This document shows, in pieces, positions 1 through 7,255 of a stretch of DNA of 12,476 nucleotides (position 1 is the first letter of the stretch; every line of letters begins with the position of its first letter). Made by a program: the position numbers and the translations under genes. The DNA is taken from NCBI GenBank assembly GCA_039961635.1, contig JABRWB010000024.1, positions 1 to 12,476 of the forward strand, given 5' to 3'. Below the pieces are notes generated by a model. It was not told the origin of the DNA, did not search any database, and saw nothing but the letters and a program-made list of their open reading frames with translations. Source of the DNA: a bacterium. GTDB taxonomy: Bacteria > 4484-113 > JAGGVC01.

Positions 1-50
1 CGCGCTCCTTGACTCCGCGCGATCCGCTGTATCAAGGCGCGCACCTTTTA

Positions 51-77
51 TCCGCGCGAATCCGCGCAAATCCGCGG
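51..77. repeat. Short 10-bp periodic repeat, 3 units
   Basis: Three consecutive units begin with TCCGCG at 51, 61 and 71, separated by A-rich ends in the first two. Related TCCGC words also occur at 14 and 24. This may be simple low-complexity drift in GC-rich intergenic DNA. Confidence 0.6.
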
Positions 78-148
78 CCTCAAGGCCGCGCTTCCCGGTT
101 TTAACTCTCAACGCTCAACTCCCTCGATTTCCGGCGCGTCGCGCGCGA

Positions 149-192
149 ACGCGCAGGTTGCGCGCAGGTTGCGCGCAGGTTGCGCGCAGGTT
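149..192. repeat. 11-bp tandem repeat, 4 units
   Basis: Units GCGCGCAGGTT at 160-170, 171-181 and 182-192 are identical, and the unit at 149-159 differs only in its first base. The 11-bp period is close to one helical turn and is not a multiple of three, so the repeat is unlikely to be coding. It lies about 330 bp upstream of the first gene of the cluster. It could be a slippage-prone array or a cooperative protein-binding array; nothing in the sequence decides. Confidence 0.85.
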
Positions 193-368
193 CCGCGGGG
201 CCGGAACGCGCCCTTCGCCGCTCCCCGCGTCGCGCCCGCGGTTGCGGGGGATTCCGCGCCCCGGCGATTTTTCCCCCGCGCCGCGTCCGCGCGCTTACTT
301 TTTCGCGCGAATCCACGATCTTTAACCGGAGACTGGCTTTTGCCCGGCTCCATGTTCCTTTAATCGGG

Positions 369-511
369 TTCCCGGCCGGCGGGAGGTTGTGGGGAAAAAT
401 CGAGATACCTCCCACCTTCCTTTGCCTGGCTGTCTCCCGCCGGCACCGGGGATTCGCAAGCGCTTCGTGGGAGGGGCGCATGCGGACAGCCCCGCGTTCC
501 GCGGGGAAAGG
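369..511 (+). promoter_or_regulatory. Structured 5' leader with competing helices
   Basis: The leader just upstream of the 523 start can fold strongly. Bases 375-385 are perfectly complementary to 434-444 (11 bp, GC-rich) and the helix can continue outward with 369-374 against 446-452 around a small bulge. Within it, 389-394 can pair with 410-415. Two alternatives compete: CCTCCCAC (408-415) with GTGGGAGG (467-474), and GGCTGTC (428-434) with GACAGCC (485-491). A last hairpin, CCCCGCG (490-496) with CGCGGGG (500-506), ends inside the probable Shine-Dalgarno (GGGGAAAGG, 503-511). Competing helices next to a ribosome-binding site are typical of cis-regulatory leaders, but I do not recognise a known class. 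A free-standing structured RNA is the alternative, and some of the pairing could be a by-product of high GC. Confidence 0.4.
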
Positions 512-522
512 CTGGTTGCATC

Positions 523-1209
523 ATGAGCGTGATGAAGAACGATCCGTTGATCGAAAAACTGAAGCTGTGGCTGGAGATGGCCGAGGAAGACAGCGCCGCG
601 GGCGACCGCGACGCGCTTTCGGGCAAGCTCCTGCTTTTGCGCGCTGAAATTGAGAACGCGCTGGGTCTCGGCCGGGTGAAAAGCGTATCGCCGGCGCAGA
701 TCGCGGTCGTGCCGGCCAAGCTCGCGTTCAAGTACGCGTTCGCGACGCTGCTGTTGCTCGTCGCGTTCGGCCTGGCGATCCAGTGGAAAATTCTTTCGGG
801 CGGGCCGCAGTTCACTGCCGCGCCCGCGCCCATCGCATTCGAAACCGGCGCGGCGATTCCCGCGCCCGCGGATTCGGGGTCGGAGGAATCCGCGGCCGCG
901 CTGACCGCGCCGATTGAAATAGCCCGCGCCGAGGTTCCTCCGCCGGGCGGGGAAGCCGCAGGCGCTTTCGAGCCCTCTGAGGGGAGGAGGGGCGGCATTA
1001 CCAGGGGACGCGGAATCGAGAGGCGCAATCCGGAAAGGGGAAGCACACCGGCGGCGGCGGCTTCCACTCCGGAGGCGCCCTCTCCCGCATCCTCCGCGCC
1101 GCCCGCGGAAAGCGCGCCCGCGGTGCCGGCTTCCGAAGCCGCGCCCGCCGAGCGCCCGAAGCTGGATCCGCTGGCTCTCGTGTCCGCGCTGGACAGCCAC
1201 TTCGATTGA
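523..1209 (+). CDS. Single-pass membrane protein of unknown function, Ala/Pro-rich
   Basis: I do not recognise this 228-residue protein. Residues 1-65 are a charged, helical, probably cytoplasmic segment. Residues about 68-88 form one hydrophobic membrane span (AFATLLLLVAFGLAI lies in it). From about 95 to 210 the chain is Ala/Pro/Glu-rich and low in complexity, like a periplasmic linker, and it ends in a short ordered-looking tail (DPLALVSALDSHFD). The N-in/C-out layout resembles envelope tether proteins in general, not a named family. The ATG at 523 follows GGGGAAAGG by about 11 bases; a second ATG three codons later would change little. It is the first gene of the run into bamA, with 65 bp between them, so co-transcription is likely. 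The low-complexity tail is GC-driven and the frame keeps a clear membrane segment, so I consider it real but unassigned. Confidence 0.7.
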   Translation: MSVMKNDPLIEKLKLWLEMAEEDSAAGDRDALSGKLLLLRAEIENALGLGRVKSVSPAQIAVVPAKLAFKYAFATLLLLVAFGLAIQWKILSGGPQFTAAPAPIAFETGAAIPAPADSGSEESAAALTAPIEIARAEVPPPGGEAAGAFEPSEGRRGGITRGRGIERRNPERGSTPAAAASTPEAPSPASSAPPAESAPAVPASEAAPAERPKLDPLALVSALDSHFD

Positions 1210-1274
1210 ATGACCATGCATTCGTTTGTTGTTAAACTCCCCCGGTTTTAAGCCAGGCAAGGAAGGTAAATCGT

Positions 1275-3239
1275 TTGGGGACAAAAAGCTTATTGGCGGC
1301 ATTTGCGGTTGCCATCGGGACGCTGATGCTTTCGGCGCCCGCGGGCCGCGCGCAGAGCCAGGGCATCGTGATCAAGTACATAGAGGTCGAGGGCGAAAAA
1401 AACATCCCCGCGACCACGATAATCGACCTGCTGACGATCAAGGCGGGCGACTTCATCGGCACCAACGCGCTCACCGTGCTCGAGCGCAACGCGGACATAC
1501 TCGAAAAGACCGGCTGGTTCCGCAGCCGGCCGATCCTGTCGTACGAGGGATACGAGGACGGCGCGGTTTTGGTGATCGAGGTCGAGGAATGGCCGCTCTT
1601 CCGCGAAATCCGGTTCACTGGAAACACGCTTTTCACCGCGGCGGAACTGCAGGCGGTGATCGACGGAATTTCGAGCCGCCCGTTGAAAAAATCCGAAGCG
1701 AAAAAGGAAAAGCCAAGCGGCGCGGAAATTGCTCCGGATGAATCCGCGGAGGAAACGGGCGAGCCCGGCGATGAGGAAGCCGCACCTGCGGAAACCGCGG
1801 AGAGCGCCGTGGAACTGCCGGAAGCGCCGGCCGCGCCCGCGGACGACGAGCGCTGGGGCGGAAATCCGCCGCTGGTGCCCGGCCAGGTCATCAGCATGCG
1901 CACTCTCGAATGGGTGCTGGTCAGCGTAATCCTCGACCATTACCAGGACAAGGGCTACATCGCCGCATGGGTGCGCGATTTCAACGTGGGACTGGAAGGC
2001 GAGGAAGAGGGCATCGTCACAGTGGACTTGGGCGAAGGATACGTGGACGAAATCCTTGTTTCCGGATTCAAGAGGACCAAGGAGCGAATCATCCGCCGGG
2101 AGATAAGGGCCGTCAAGGTCGGCGAGCCGCTGACCAGGGACGCGGTCACCGAAGACTTCCGCCGGCTCACCAACACGGGGCTGTTCGAGCAGGTGCGCCC
2201 CGACTGGGAGCCGTCCATCAAGCCGGGCTATATCAAAATGAAGTTCGAAGTCACCGAGGCGAACACGGGGCAGTTCGGATTCGGCGCGGGATACAGCACG
2301 GTCTCCGGACTGCAGGGCACGATCAGTTACAAGGAAAACAACCTCTTCGGCGAGGCGAAGAACGTTTCTTCGACCGTGATTTTTTCGCAGGACGACCCCG
2401 GCTTCCAGGTGGAGTACCAGGATCCCAACGTTCAAAGCCGCGACATCAGCTTCTCCGCGCGCGTCTTCAGCCTGCACACACGCCAGCAGCGCAACCCCGG
2501 CTCCGTCAAGGAAAGCGAGCTGAAGCTTGACACATGGGGGGGGAGCGTCGGTATAGGCAAACGGTTCACCGAAAAGCTGTCGGGAAGCCTGTCGTTCAGC
2601 GTCACGGAAAACGCGTTCGACGTGATCAAGGGCGATCCGTTTTCCGGCTATTCCGACGTCCGCCGTTCGCGGCTGATGCAGGAAGGCCAGACGCGCAGCG
2701 TAACCGTTGCGGGATACTACGATACGCGCGACAACAAGTTCTCCACCAAGGACGGCGACTATCTTGCGCTTTCCGCGGAGATCGCGGGATTCGGCGGCGA
2801 TTTCGACTTCCGCAAGTACATCCAGGAGTACCGCCGGTTCTTCCCGATCGGCGACGACAAGCGCCACACGATCGGCGTGCGCGAGCGCATCGGATTCGCC
2901 GACGGCCAGCTCCCTCTTTACGAGGAATTCCGCATGGGCGGCGCGTACAGCATCCGCGGCCTCGAAGAGGACGCTATCACCGGCTCAAAGAGCGTTTTGT
3001 TCAACACCGAGCTTCGCTACGCCATAGACAAGGACGAGCAGTTCGTGCTCGCGCTGTTCAGCGATATGGGCTGGGCGGGCGAAAGCTTCGACGACATGGA
3101 CGGCGAGCGCAGCGCGGGCGTGGGGATTCACTTCCAACTTCCCCAGCTCGGCTTCGGCGCGATCCGTCTCGACTACGGCTGGCAGATCGGCGGCGAGAAC
3201 GCCGAGCTGCTTCACTTCGGAATAGGAGAGATGTTCTAG
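1275..3239 (+). CDS. bamA: Outer membrane protein assembly factor BamA (Omp85 family)
   Basis: This 654-residue protein is the outer-membrane insertase that folds beta-barrel proteins into the outer membrane. It starts at TTG 1275, preceded at good spacing by AAGGAAGG; no ATG fits the signal peptide (residues 1 to about 26, ending AGRAQ). Three POTRA-like modules follow: about 30-104, about 105-250 and about 255-330. The barrel runs from about 333 to the end. The lid-loop motif IRGL is at 560-563, and the chain ends in Phe, the usual barrel C-terminal signal. The length is short for the family because there are three POTRAs where E. coli BamA has five. The second POTRA is interrupted by a Glu/Ala/Pro-rich insert of about 60 residues (about 135-195). 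TamA or another Omp85 member is the alternative, but the lpxD-lpxA neighbourhood favours BamA. A G8 tract sits at 2536-2543. Confidence 0.9.
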   Translation: MGTKSLLAAFAVAIGTLMLSAPAGRAQSQGIVIKYIEVEGEKNIPATTIIDLLTIKAGDFIGTNALTVLERNADILEKTGWFRSRPILSYEGYEDGAVLVIEVEEWPLFREIRFTGNTLFTAAELQAVIDGISSRPLKKSEAKKEKPSGAEIAPDESAEETGEPGDEEAAPAETAESAVELPEAPAAPADDERWGGNPPLVPGQVISMRTLEWVLVSVILDHYQDKGYIAAWVRDFNVGLEGEEEGIVTVDLGEGYVDEILVSGFKRTKERIIRREIRAVKVGEPLTRDAVTEDFRRLTNTGLFEQVRPDWEPSIKPGYIKMKFEVTEANTGQFGFGAGYSTVSGLQGTISYKENNLFGEAKNVSSTVIFSQDDPGFQVEYQDPNVQSRDISFSARVFSLHTRQQRNPGSVKESELKLDTWGGSVGIGKRFTEKLSGSLSFSVTENAFDVIKGDPFSGYSDVRRSRLMQEGQTRSVTVAGYYDTRDNKFSTKDGDYLALSAEIAGFGGDFDFRKYIQEYRRFFPIGDDKRHTIGVRERIGFADGQLPLYEEFRMGGAYSIRGLEEDAITGSKSVLFNTELRYAIDKDEQFVLALFSDMGWAGESFDDMDGERSAGVGIHFQLPQLGFGAIRLDYGWQIGGENAELLHFGIGEMF

Positions 3240-3247
3240 GAGCGGCG

Positions 3248-4591
3248 ATGTGGCGAATCTGCGCGTTCATTTTCATTGCGGCGGTCCTTTGCGGGACGCG
3301 CGACGCGCGCGCGCAGGAAGAACCGAAGAACGCGGAGGGCGATATGCGCAGGATTGAGTCCGTCTCGCTTTCCGTTTCCTTCTCGGAGGGCGACATCCGC
3401 CCCGAAATCGCGGACGACCTGCGCGACGCGATCCGCGAAGTGACCGAGCTGGCGCTAATTGTGCAGCTTGAGGGCGACCTTGCCGTCGTCGAAAGCGACA
3501 TCGCGGCGATTACCGAAACGCTGACCCGCGTAATAAACATAACTCTCGACAAGCGCGGCTTCCGCGTTGAAAGCCTTGTGATAACTCCCGGAGAAGCGAC
3601 GGCCGTGGACATCGTTCTCGCCGTAAGCGGGGAGCAAGTGGTCGACGTACTGGTCGAAATAAAAACCCCCTCCGGGGGGGAGCTGCCGGAAATGATGCTC
3701 GAAGAATCGGAAGCGGCGCTGGTATCCGCGCTGAGGCGGCGGTTCCAGGGGATGCCGATCGCGGACCGCTCTTGGGTCACTTCGCTTTTCGACAACGCGA
3801 TACGCGGCGAGTTCGAGCGAATCCCCGACCTTTTGCATTTCAGGCAGCGCAGCGAGATCGTACTGGCGCCGGAGGCGCGCGTCACCGTTTACATCGAGCC
3901 CGCGGCCGGGGTTCCCGTCTTGAGGCGGCACGTCCTACGCACGCGGAGCAGCACGCTCTTGAATATTTCAATGGACGCGCTGCGCGAGATCGCGCTTGTC
4001 GCTGCGGCGGAGCTTGACGGAATGCCGGTCGAGCTTGTAGAAAAATACAGACACGAGGCCGAACGGCTAATCGCCGAAAAGGTCGCGGCGTCGCGGACGC
4101 TCGCGATTTACGCCGCGGACGTGGAAGTTTCGCTTGAAATCCGAAGCAACGAGCTTTGGGTGTCCATGATCGTCGAGTCCCCCCGCTACCGCACGAGCGT
4201 CGAAGGCCGCGTTGATTTCAACCGCGACGAGAACAATCCGCGCATCGAGGGCAGACTGGGCATCAAGGGGCCGTCATACACGGAGGCGTACGTCAACCTG
4301 CGGTTCTTCCCCGGCGGAGTGAACGCGGAGCCGGAGGCGGGGCTCGGATTCAATCCGCTGCCCGGCATGTTCCTCGGCGCGGGATGGGATTTCGACCGCG
4401 AGGTCGTCAAAATCCGCGGCGGGCTGTGGCTGGGCACCAACCTGCAATTTTCAGTCGAAAACTATCCAGGCGGCGAATACGACGCGGACAGCGAGTACCG
4501 CGCGACCTACCGGATGACCGACGATTTTTCGATCAGCGCGATCGCCGACGGCGAGGGCAAGGTCTGGATGGGGCTGGGGGTGACGCTGTGA
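3248..4591 (+). CDS. Exported unknown protein with alpha/beta repeats and strand-rich C-terminus
   Basis: I do not recognise this 447-residue protein. The ATG at 3248 follows AGGAG (3238-3242, overlapping the bamA stop) at ideal spacing; the same frame stays open far upstream, but only inside bamA. Residues 1-22 form a signal peptide ending ARAQ. Residues about 36-310 look like two or three mixed modules in which strands (for example SLSVSF, VVDVLVEIK, VTVYIE) alternate with amphipathic helices, reminiscent of POTRA modules. From about 302 onward there are many short strands with alternating hydrophobic residues and Gly/Asn turns (LWVSMIV, GRLGIKG, FLGAGW, VWMGLGVTL), as in a small outer-membrane barrel. 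It occupies the place where skp often stands, but it is far longer than Skp, lacks its coiled-coil character, and the stop overlaps the lpxD start. An envelope or outer-membrane-assembly role is inferred from context only. Confidence 0.75.
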   Translation: MWRICAFIFIAAVLCGTRDARAQEEPKNAEGDMRRIESVSLSVSFSEGDIRPEIADDLRDAIREVTELALIVQLEGDLAVVESDIAAITETLTRVINITLDKRGFRVESLVITPGEATAVDIVLAVSGEQVVDVLVEIKTPSGGELPEMMLEESEAALVSALRRRFQGMPIADRSWVTSLFDNAIRGEFERIPDLLHFRQRSEIVLAPEARVTVYIEPAAGVPVLRRHVLRTRSSTLLNISMDALREIALVAAAELDGMPVELVEKYRHEAERLIAEKVAASRTLAIYAADVEVSLEIRSNELWVSMIVESPRYRTSVEGRVDFNRDENNPRIEGRLGIKGPSYTEAYVNLRFFPGGVNAEPEAGLGFNPLPGMFLGAGWDFDREVVKIRGGLWLGTNLQFSVENYPGGEYDADSEYRATYRMTDDFSISAIADGEGKVWMGLGVTL

Positions 4592-5703
4592 GAACCTGGA
4601 AGCTCGGAAGGCTCGCGCACTTCCTCGGCGGAGAGGCATCCGGCAATCCGGAAAAGGAGCTCACGGGCACGTGCTCGCTCGAATTCCCCCATCCGGAAAA
4701 ACTCGCGTTTCTGGAGGACGCGAAGCAGATCGAGCTTTTAAATCAAATTATGCTGGGCGCGGCGATCATGCCTCCCGAGGTCGCGCACTATTTCCCCGAC
4801 GCGATCCTGCATTCCAATCCTCGCCTCGCGTTCGCCTGGGCGCAGGTAGCGTTCCTCGCGCCCGACAGCGTCGCGCTTCCGCCCAAGGCCGATTTGACCG
4901 ACTCTTCCCCGTGGCCGTTCACGGGGGGGGAGTGGCGCAGCCCGATAGGAATTCATCCGCAGGCCAGCGTATCCGGCGGCGCGCAGGTGCACCAAAGCGC
5001 GGAGGTCGGCGCGTTTTCGCGCGTCGAGGAAGGAGCGAAGATCGGAGCGGGCACGATCCTGTATCCGTTCGTATGGGTCGGAAAGAACGCTTCGTTGGGC
5101 GAGAACTGCCGCATATTCCCATTCGTTTCGATTTATCCGGAGTCCGTGATCGGCAACCGCGTTTTCATTCATTCCGGAACCGCCGTCGGAAGCGACGGAT
5201 TCGGCTTCGTTTCGCACCGCGGCGGGCACACCAAGTTTCCGCAGACGGGGCGGGTCGTGATCGAGGACGACGTCGAGATCGGAGCGAACTGCGCGATAGA
5301 CCGCGCCGCGATAGACGACACCGTCGTCGAGGAAGGCGCGAAGCTGGACAACCTCATCCAGATCGCGCACGGGGTGAGGATCGGTCGCCGCACGCTGGTC
5401 GCCGCGCAGGCGGGCATCAGCGGCGGAACCAGAATAGGCCGCTGGTGCGTGATCGGAGGTCAGGCGGGGATAACAGGCCACGCGAACATCGGAGACCAGG
5501 CCGTCATCGGCGCGCAGGCGGGCGTCATAGGCGACCTGGACAACGAGGCCAAGGTGTCGGGCTACCCGGCGCGGCCCCACCAGCAGGCGATGCGAAGCCT
5601 CGCGGCGCTGGCAAGGCTGCCCGAGCACCTGACCGAGCTCGAAGCGCTGAAGCGCAAGGTCAGAGCCCTCGAGGACGAGATTAAGTCCATACGGGGGGGA
5701 TAA
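4588..5703 (+). CDS. lpxD: UDP-3-O-(3-hydroxyacyl)glucosamine N-acyltransferase LpxD
   Basis: LpxD transfers a 3-hydroxyacyl chain from acyl carrier protein to the 2-amino group of UDP-3-O-acylglucosamine, the third step of lipid A synthesis, in the cytoplasm. I place the start at GTG 4588, overlapping the previous stop and preceded by GGGGGTGA; this gives 371 residues. The frame is open further upstream, but that part is Arg-rich shadow of the preceding gene. Residues 1-110 match the N-terminal nucleotide-binding domain (LTGTCSLEFPHPEKLAFLED). Residues about 118-325 are the left-handed beta-helix with hexapeptide repeats. The family signature GSDGFGFV is at 201-208, and the catalytic His is H261 in QIAHGV. 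The C-terminus is a helical, coiled-coil-like segment (about 340-368). The length is slightly above the usual 340. G8 (4923-4930) and G7 (5693-5699) tracts each encode Gly-Gly. Confidence 0.96.
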   Translation: MRTWKLGRLAHFLGGEASGNPEKELTGTCSLEFPHPEKLAFLEDAKQIELLNQIMLGAAIMPPEVAHYFPDAILHSNPRLAFAWAQVAFLAPDSVALPPKADLTDSSPWPFTGGEWRSPIGIHPQASVSGGAQVHQSAEVGAFSRVEEGAKIGAGTILYPFVWVGKNASLGENCRIFPFVSIYPESVIGNRVFIHSGTAVGSDGFGFVSHRGGHTKFPQTGRVVIEDDVEIGANCAIDRAAIDDTVVEEGAKLDNLIQIAHGVRIGRRTLVAAQAGISGGTRIGRWCVIGGQAGITGHANIGDQAVIGAQAGVIGDLDNEAKVSGYPARPHQQAMRSLAALARLPEHLTELEALKRKVRALEDEIKSIRGG

Positions 5704-5736
5704 TTTATCCGCGTTTTGCGGAGAAGGTGATTTGAA

Positions 5737-6627
5737 ATGCTGATTCATAGAACTGCAATTGTGCATCCGGAAGCGGAGATCGCCCCGGGCGTCGAGGTCG
5801 GCGCCTACTCCGTCATCGGCCGCGGCTGCTCCATCGGAGCCGAGACGAAGATAGACAGCCACGTGGTGATCCAGGAGAACACGACGATAGGCAATGGGTG
5901 CCGCATATACAGCCACGCGGTCATCGGCACCGATCCGCAGGATCTCAAGTACAAGGGCCAGCCCACGTTCTGCGAGATCGGAGACGGCACGCTTATACGG
6001 GAATTCGTGACGATAAACCGCGGCTCGACCGAAGGCAGCGTGACGCGCGTCGGCTCGAACGCGATGCTTATGACAAGCGTACACATCGCGCACGACTGCC
6101 AGATCGGCGACCGCGTGATAATGGCGAATCTCGCGACGCTGGGCGGCCATTGCCAGATCGGCGAGGGCTCGGTCATAGGCGGAAAGGCGGTGGCGCACCA
6201 GTTCGTGAGAGTCGGCAAGTACGCGATGGTCGGCGGAACGAGCGGCCTCATGCAGGACGTGCCGCCTTTCATGATGGCGTTCGGCCAGGCGCCCGCCAAG
6301 ATCGTCAACATCAACGCGGTGGGAATAATGCGCAACGGATATTCGAAGGAAGACAGGGCGAACCTGCGCCGGTGCTTCCATTTGCTGTACCGCAACGGAA
6401 ATTCGCTTGCGGAGGCGCTCGAAAAAATCGAAGAGGAATTCAAATCCGGCGCGCCTTTGGAGCTGGTGCAGTTCTTCCGCGAAAGCAAGCGCGGGACGTG
6501 CAGGCCGGTCGGCCGCAATACATGGGTGGATTCGCGTCTTAACAACGACGCGCAGCCGCAGGAATTCCGCGAGGCGGAGGAAGACGAGTTTTTCGACGAG
6601 CTTACCGCAAGCCTTCCCGCGACTTAA
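5737..6627 (+). CDS. lpxA: UDP-N-acetylglucosamine O-acyltransferase LpxA
   Basis: LpxA adds a 3-hydroxyacyl chain to the 3-OH of UDP-GlcNAc, the first step of lipid A synthesis, as a soluble trimer. The ATG at 5737 follows GGAGAAGG (5720-5727) at 9-base spacing, just after a small hairpin (TCCGC/GCGGA, 5708-5722). Residues 1 to about 185 are the left-handed beta-helix with hexapeptide repeats. SVHIAHDC (114-121) carries the catalytic His (H119, equivalent to E. coli H125), and DLKYKG and MQDVPP are also family motifs. Gly167 in MVGGTSG aligns with the E. coli chain-length ruler Gly173, which suggests a long acyl substrate. At 296 residues it exceeds the usual 260 or so by an acidic C-terminal tail (about 264-296). 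There is no fabZ between lpxD and lpxA, and lpxB is not in the window. Confidence 0.97.
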   Translation: MLIHRTAIVHPEAEIAPGVEVGAYSVIGRGCSIGAETKIDSHVVIQENTTIGNGCRIYSHAVIGTDPQDLKYKGQPTFCEIGDGTLIREFVTINRGSTEGSVTRVGSNAMLMTSVHIAHDCQIGDRVIMANLATLGGHCQIGEGSVIGGKAVAHQFVRVGKYAMVGGTSGLMQDVPPFMMAFGQAPAKIVNINAVGIMRNGYSKEDRANLRRCFHLLYRNGNSLAEALEKIEEEFKSGAPLELVQFFRESKRGTCRPVGRNTWVDSRLNNDAQPQEFREAEEDEFFDELTASLPAT

Positions 6628-6685
6628 TTTCGGACCGCGCATCGCGAGTGCTCTTATAAACAGGTTTTCTTCGCGTCTTCGGAGT

Positions 6686-6714
6686 TTGACAAATCACGCG
6701 GCGCGCGCTAGAAG
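6686..6714 (+). promoter_or_regulatory. Orphan sigma70-like promoter antisense to rimI
   Basis: TTGACA (6686-6691), a 17-bp spacer and TAGAAG (6709-6714) form a strong -35 and a reasonable -10 on the + strand. The spacing and boxes resemble the tRNA-Gly promoter at 8777-8804. Immediately downstream is the 3' end of rimI on the opposite strand, so transcription from here would be antisense to rimI. No structured RNA gene is obvious just downstream. It could be a relic of a lost gene or a chance match. Confidence 0.35.
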
Positions 6715-6732
6715 CCGTCTTTGCGGCGCAAG

Positions 6733-7230
6733 TCATTGAACCGGCGGCGAGCTTGCGGCCGGATGCGCGCCAAGCAGCCTGTTCAAATCGTCGGTGTACA
6801 TGAGGTGCGCGTCCTCGCCCGTGTCCTTGTAATACCCCTTGCGCCTGCCGACGATGCGGAATCCCAGCCCTTCGTAAAGCGAAATCGCCGCCGCGTTCGT
6901 CTCCCGCACTTCGAGGATCACGTACTTCATCCCCTCGGTCAGCCCCTGCGCGGCGGTGTGCGACAAAAGCGCGCGCGCGACGCCGCGACGCCTGAACTCG
7001 CGCGCGGTCGCGATCGTTCCCACGTGGCATTCGTCGATTATGAACCAGCTTCCGATGTAGCCGGCCAGCGCGCCCGCGGCGTCCCGCGCGGTGTAGAACC
7101 GCGCATGCTGGTTGCTTCTCACGTCGTATTCGTACGCGGAGCGCTCCCACGGCGTCGGGAAGCTGTAACGCTCTATCACCATAACCTCGTCCAGGTCGGA
7201 CATCCGCATCGGCGCGATCGTGAATTCCAC
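6733..7230 (-). CDS. rimI: Ribosomal protein bS18-alanine N-acetyltransferase (RimI-type GNAT)
   Basis: This 165-residue GNAT enzyme matches RimI, which acetylates the N-terminal alanine of ribosomal protein S18 using acetyl-CoA. RimI homologues outside enterics may have broader N-terminal targets. The acetyl-CoA loop is RRRGVARALL, and the C-terminal half carries LEVRETNAAAISLYEGLGF and GYYKDTGEDAHLM, both characteristic of RimI. I chose GTG 7230 because it gives the same N-terminal length as known RimI (MEFTIAPMRMSDLDEV); the ATG at 7209 would remove part of the first strand. There is no clear Shine-Dalgarno before the GTG. The protein extends about 15 residues beyond the family core as an Ala/Pro-rich tail. 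It is transcribed away from the tRNA promoter copy at 7256, toward lpxA. Confidence 0.9.
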   Translation of the reverse strand: MEFTIAPMRMSDLDEVMVIERYSFPTPWERSAYEYDVRSNQHARFYTARDAAGALAGYIGSWFIIDECHVGTIATAREFRRRGVARALLSHTAAQGLTEGMKYVILEVRETNAAAISLYEGLGFRIVGRRKGYYKDTGEDAHLMYTDDLNRLLGAHPAASSPPVQ

Positions 7231-7255
7231 GGCGGGGATTTTAGCACCGGGACGC

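Larger units (their letters stand above)
1..522. other. Non-coding upstream region, repeat-rich, no gene seen
   Basis: This 522-bp stretch precedes the first gene of the envelope cluster. Open frames exist on both strands, but they are rich in Arg, Ala and Pro, read through tandem repeats whose unit is not a multiple of three, and show no recognisable domain, so I treat them as chance frames in GC-rich DNA. The stretch holds a 10-bp periodic repeat near 51-77, an 11-bp tandem repeat at 149-192, and a self-complementary leader from about 369 to 511. A weak promoter-like pair (TTGACT at 9-14, TATCAA at 30-35, 15-bp spacer) lies at the extreme left but is far from any gene. I saw no conserved core of SRP RNA, RNase P RNA or a common riboswitch. 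Confidence 0.6.

Noticed and set aside
1-192. CRISPR-like array from the short repeats near the left edge
   Set aside because: The units are 10-11 bp and contiguous with no spacers, so they are simple tandem repeats.
401-420. B12-box-like word (GAGATACCTCCCAC) suggesting a cobalamin riboswitch
   Set aside because: The other conserved cobalamin riboswitch elements are absent, and the downstream genes have no link to B12.
322-1302. Minus-strand frames of 326 and 285 residues over the first gene and leader
   Set aside because: They run antisense to a frame with a good membrane segment and ribosome-binding site, are low in complexity, and have no motifs.
1290-2867. 525-residue minus-strand frame across bamA
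   Set aside because: Antisense shadow of bamA with no recognisable domain or ribosome-binding site.
2534-3247. Long + strand frame that continues upstream from the 3248 gene through bamA
   Set aside because: The upstream part is Arg-rich shadow of bamA in another phase. A clear Shine-Dalgarno and signal peptide place the start at 3248.
4384-4587. Upstream extension of lpxD to an ATG at 4384
   Set aside because: It overlaps the preceding gene and is Arg/Gly-rich shadow. LpxD homology begins at GTG 4588.
4738-6642. 634-residue minus-strand frame across lpxD and lpxA
   Set aside because: It mirrors two well-recognised genes and has the His/Arg/Ala-rich composition typical of antisense shadows in GC-rich DNA.
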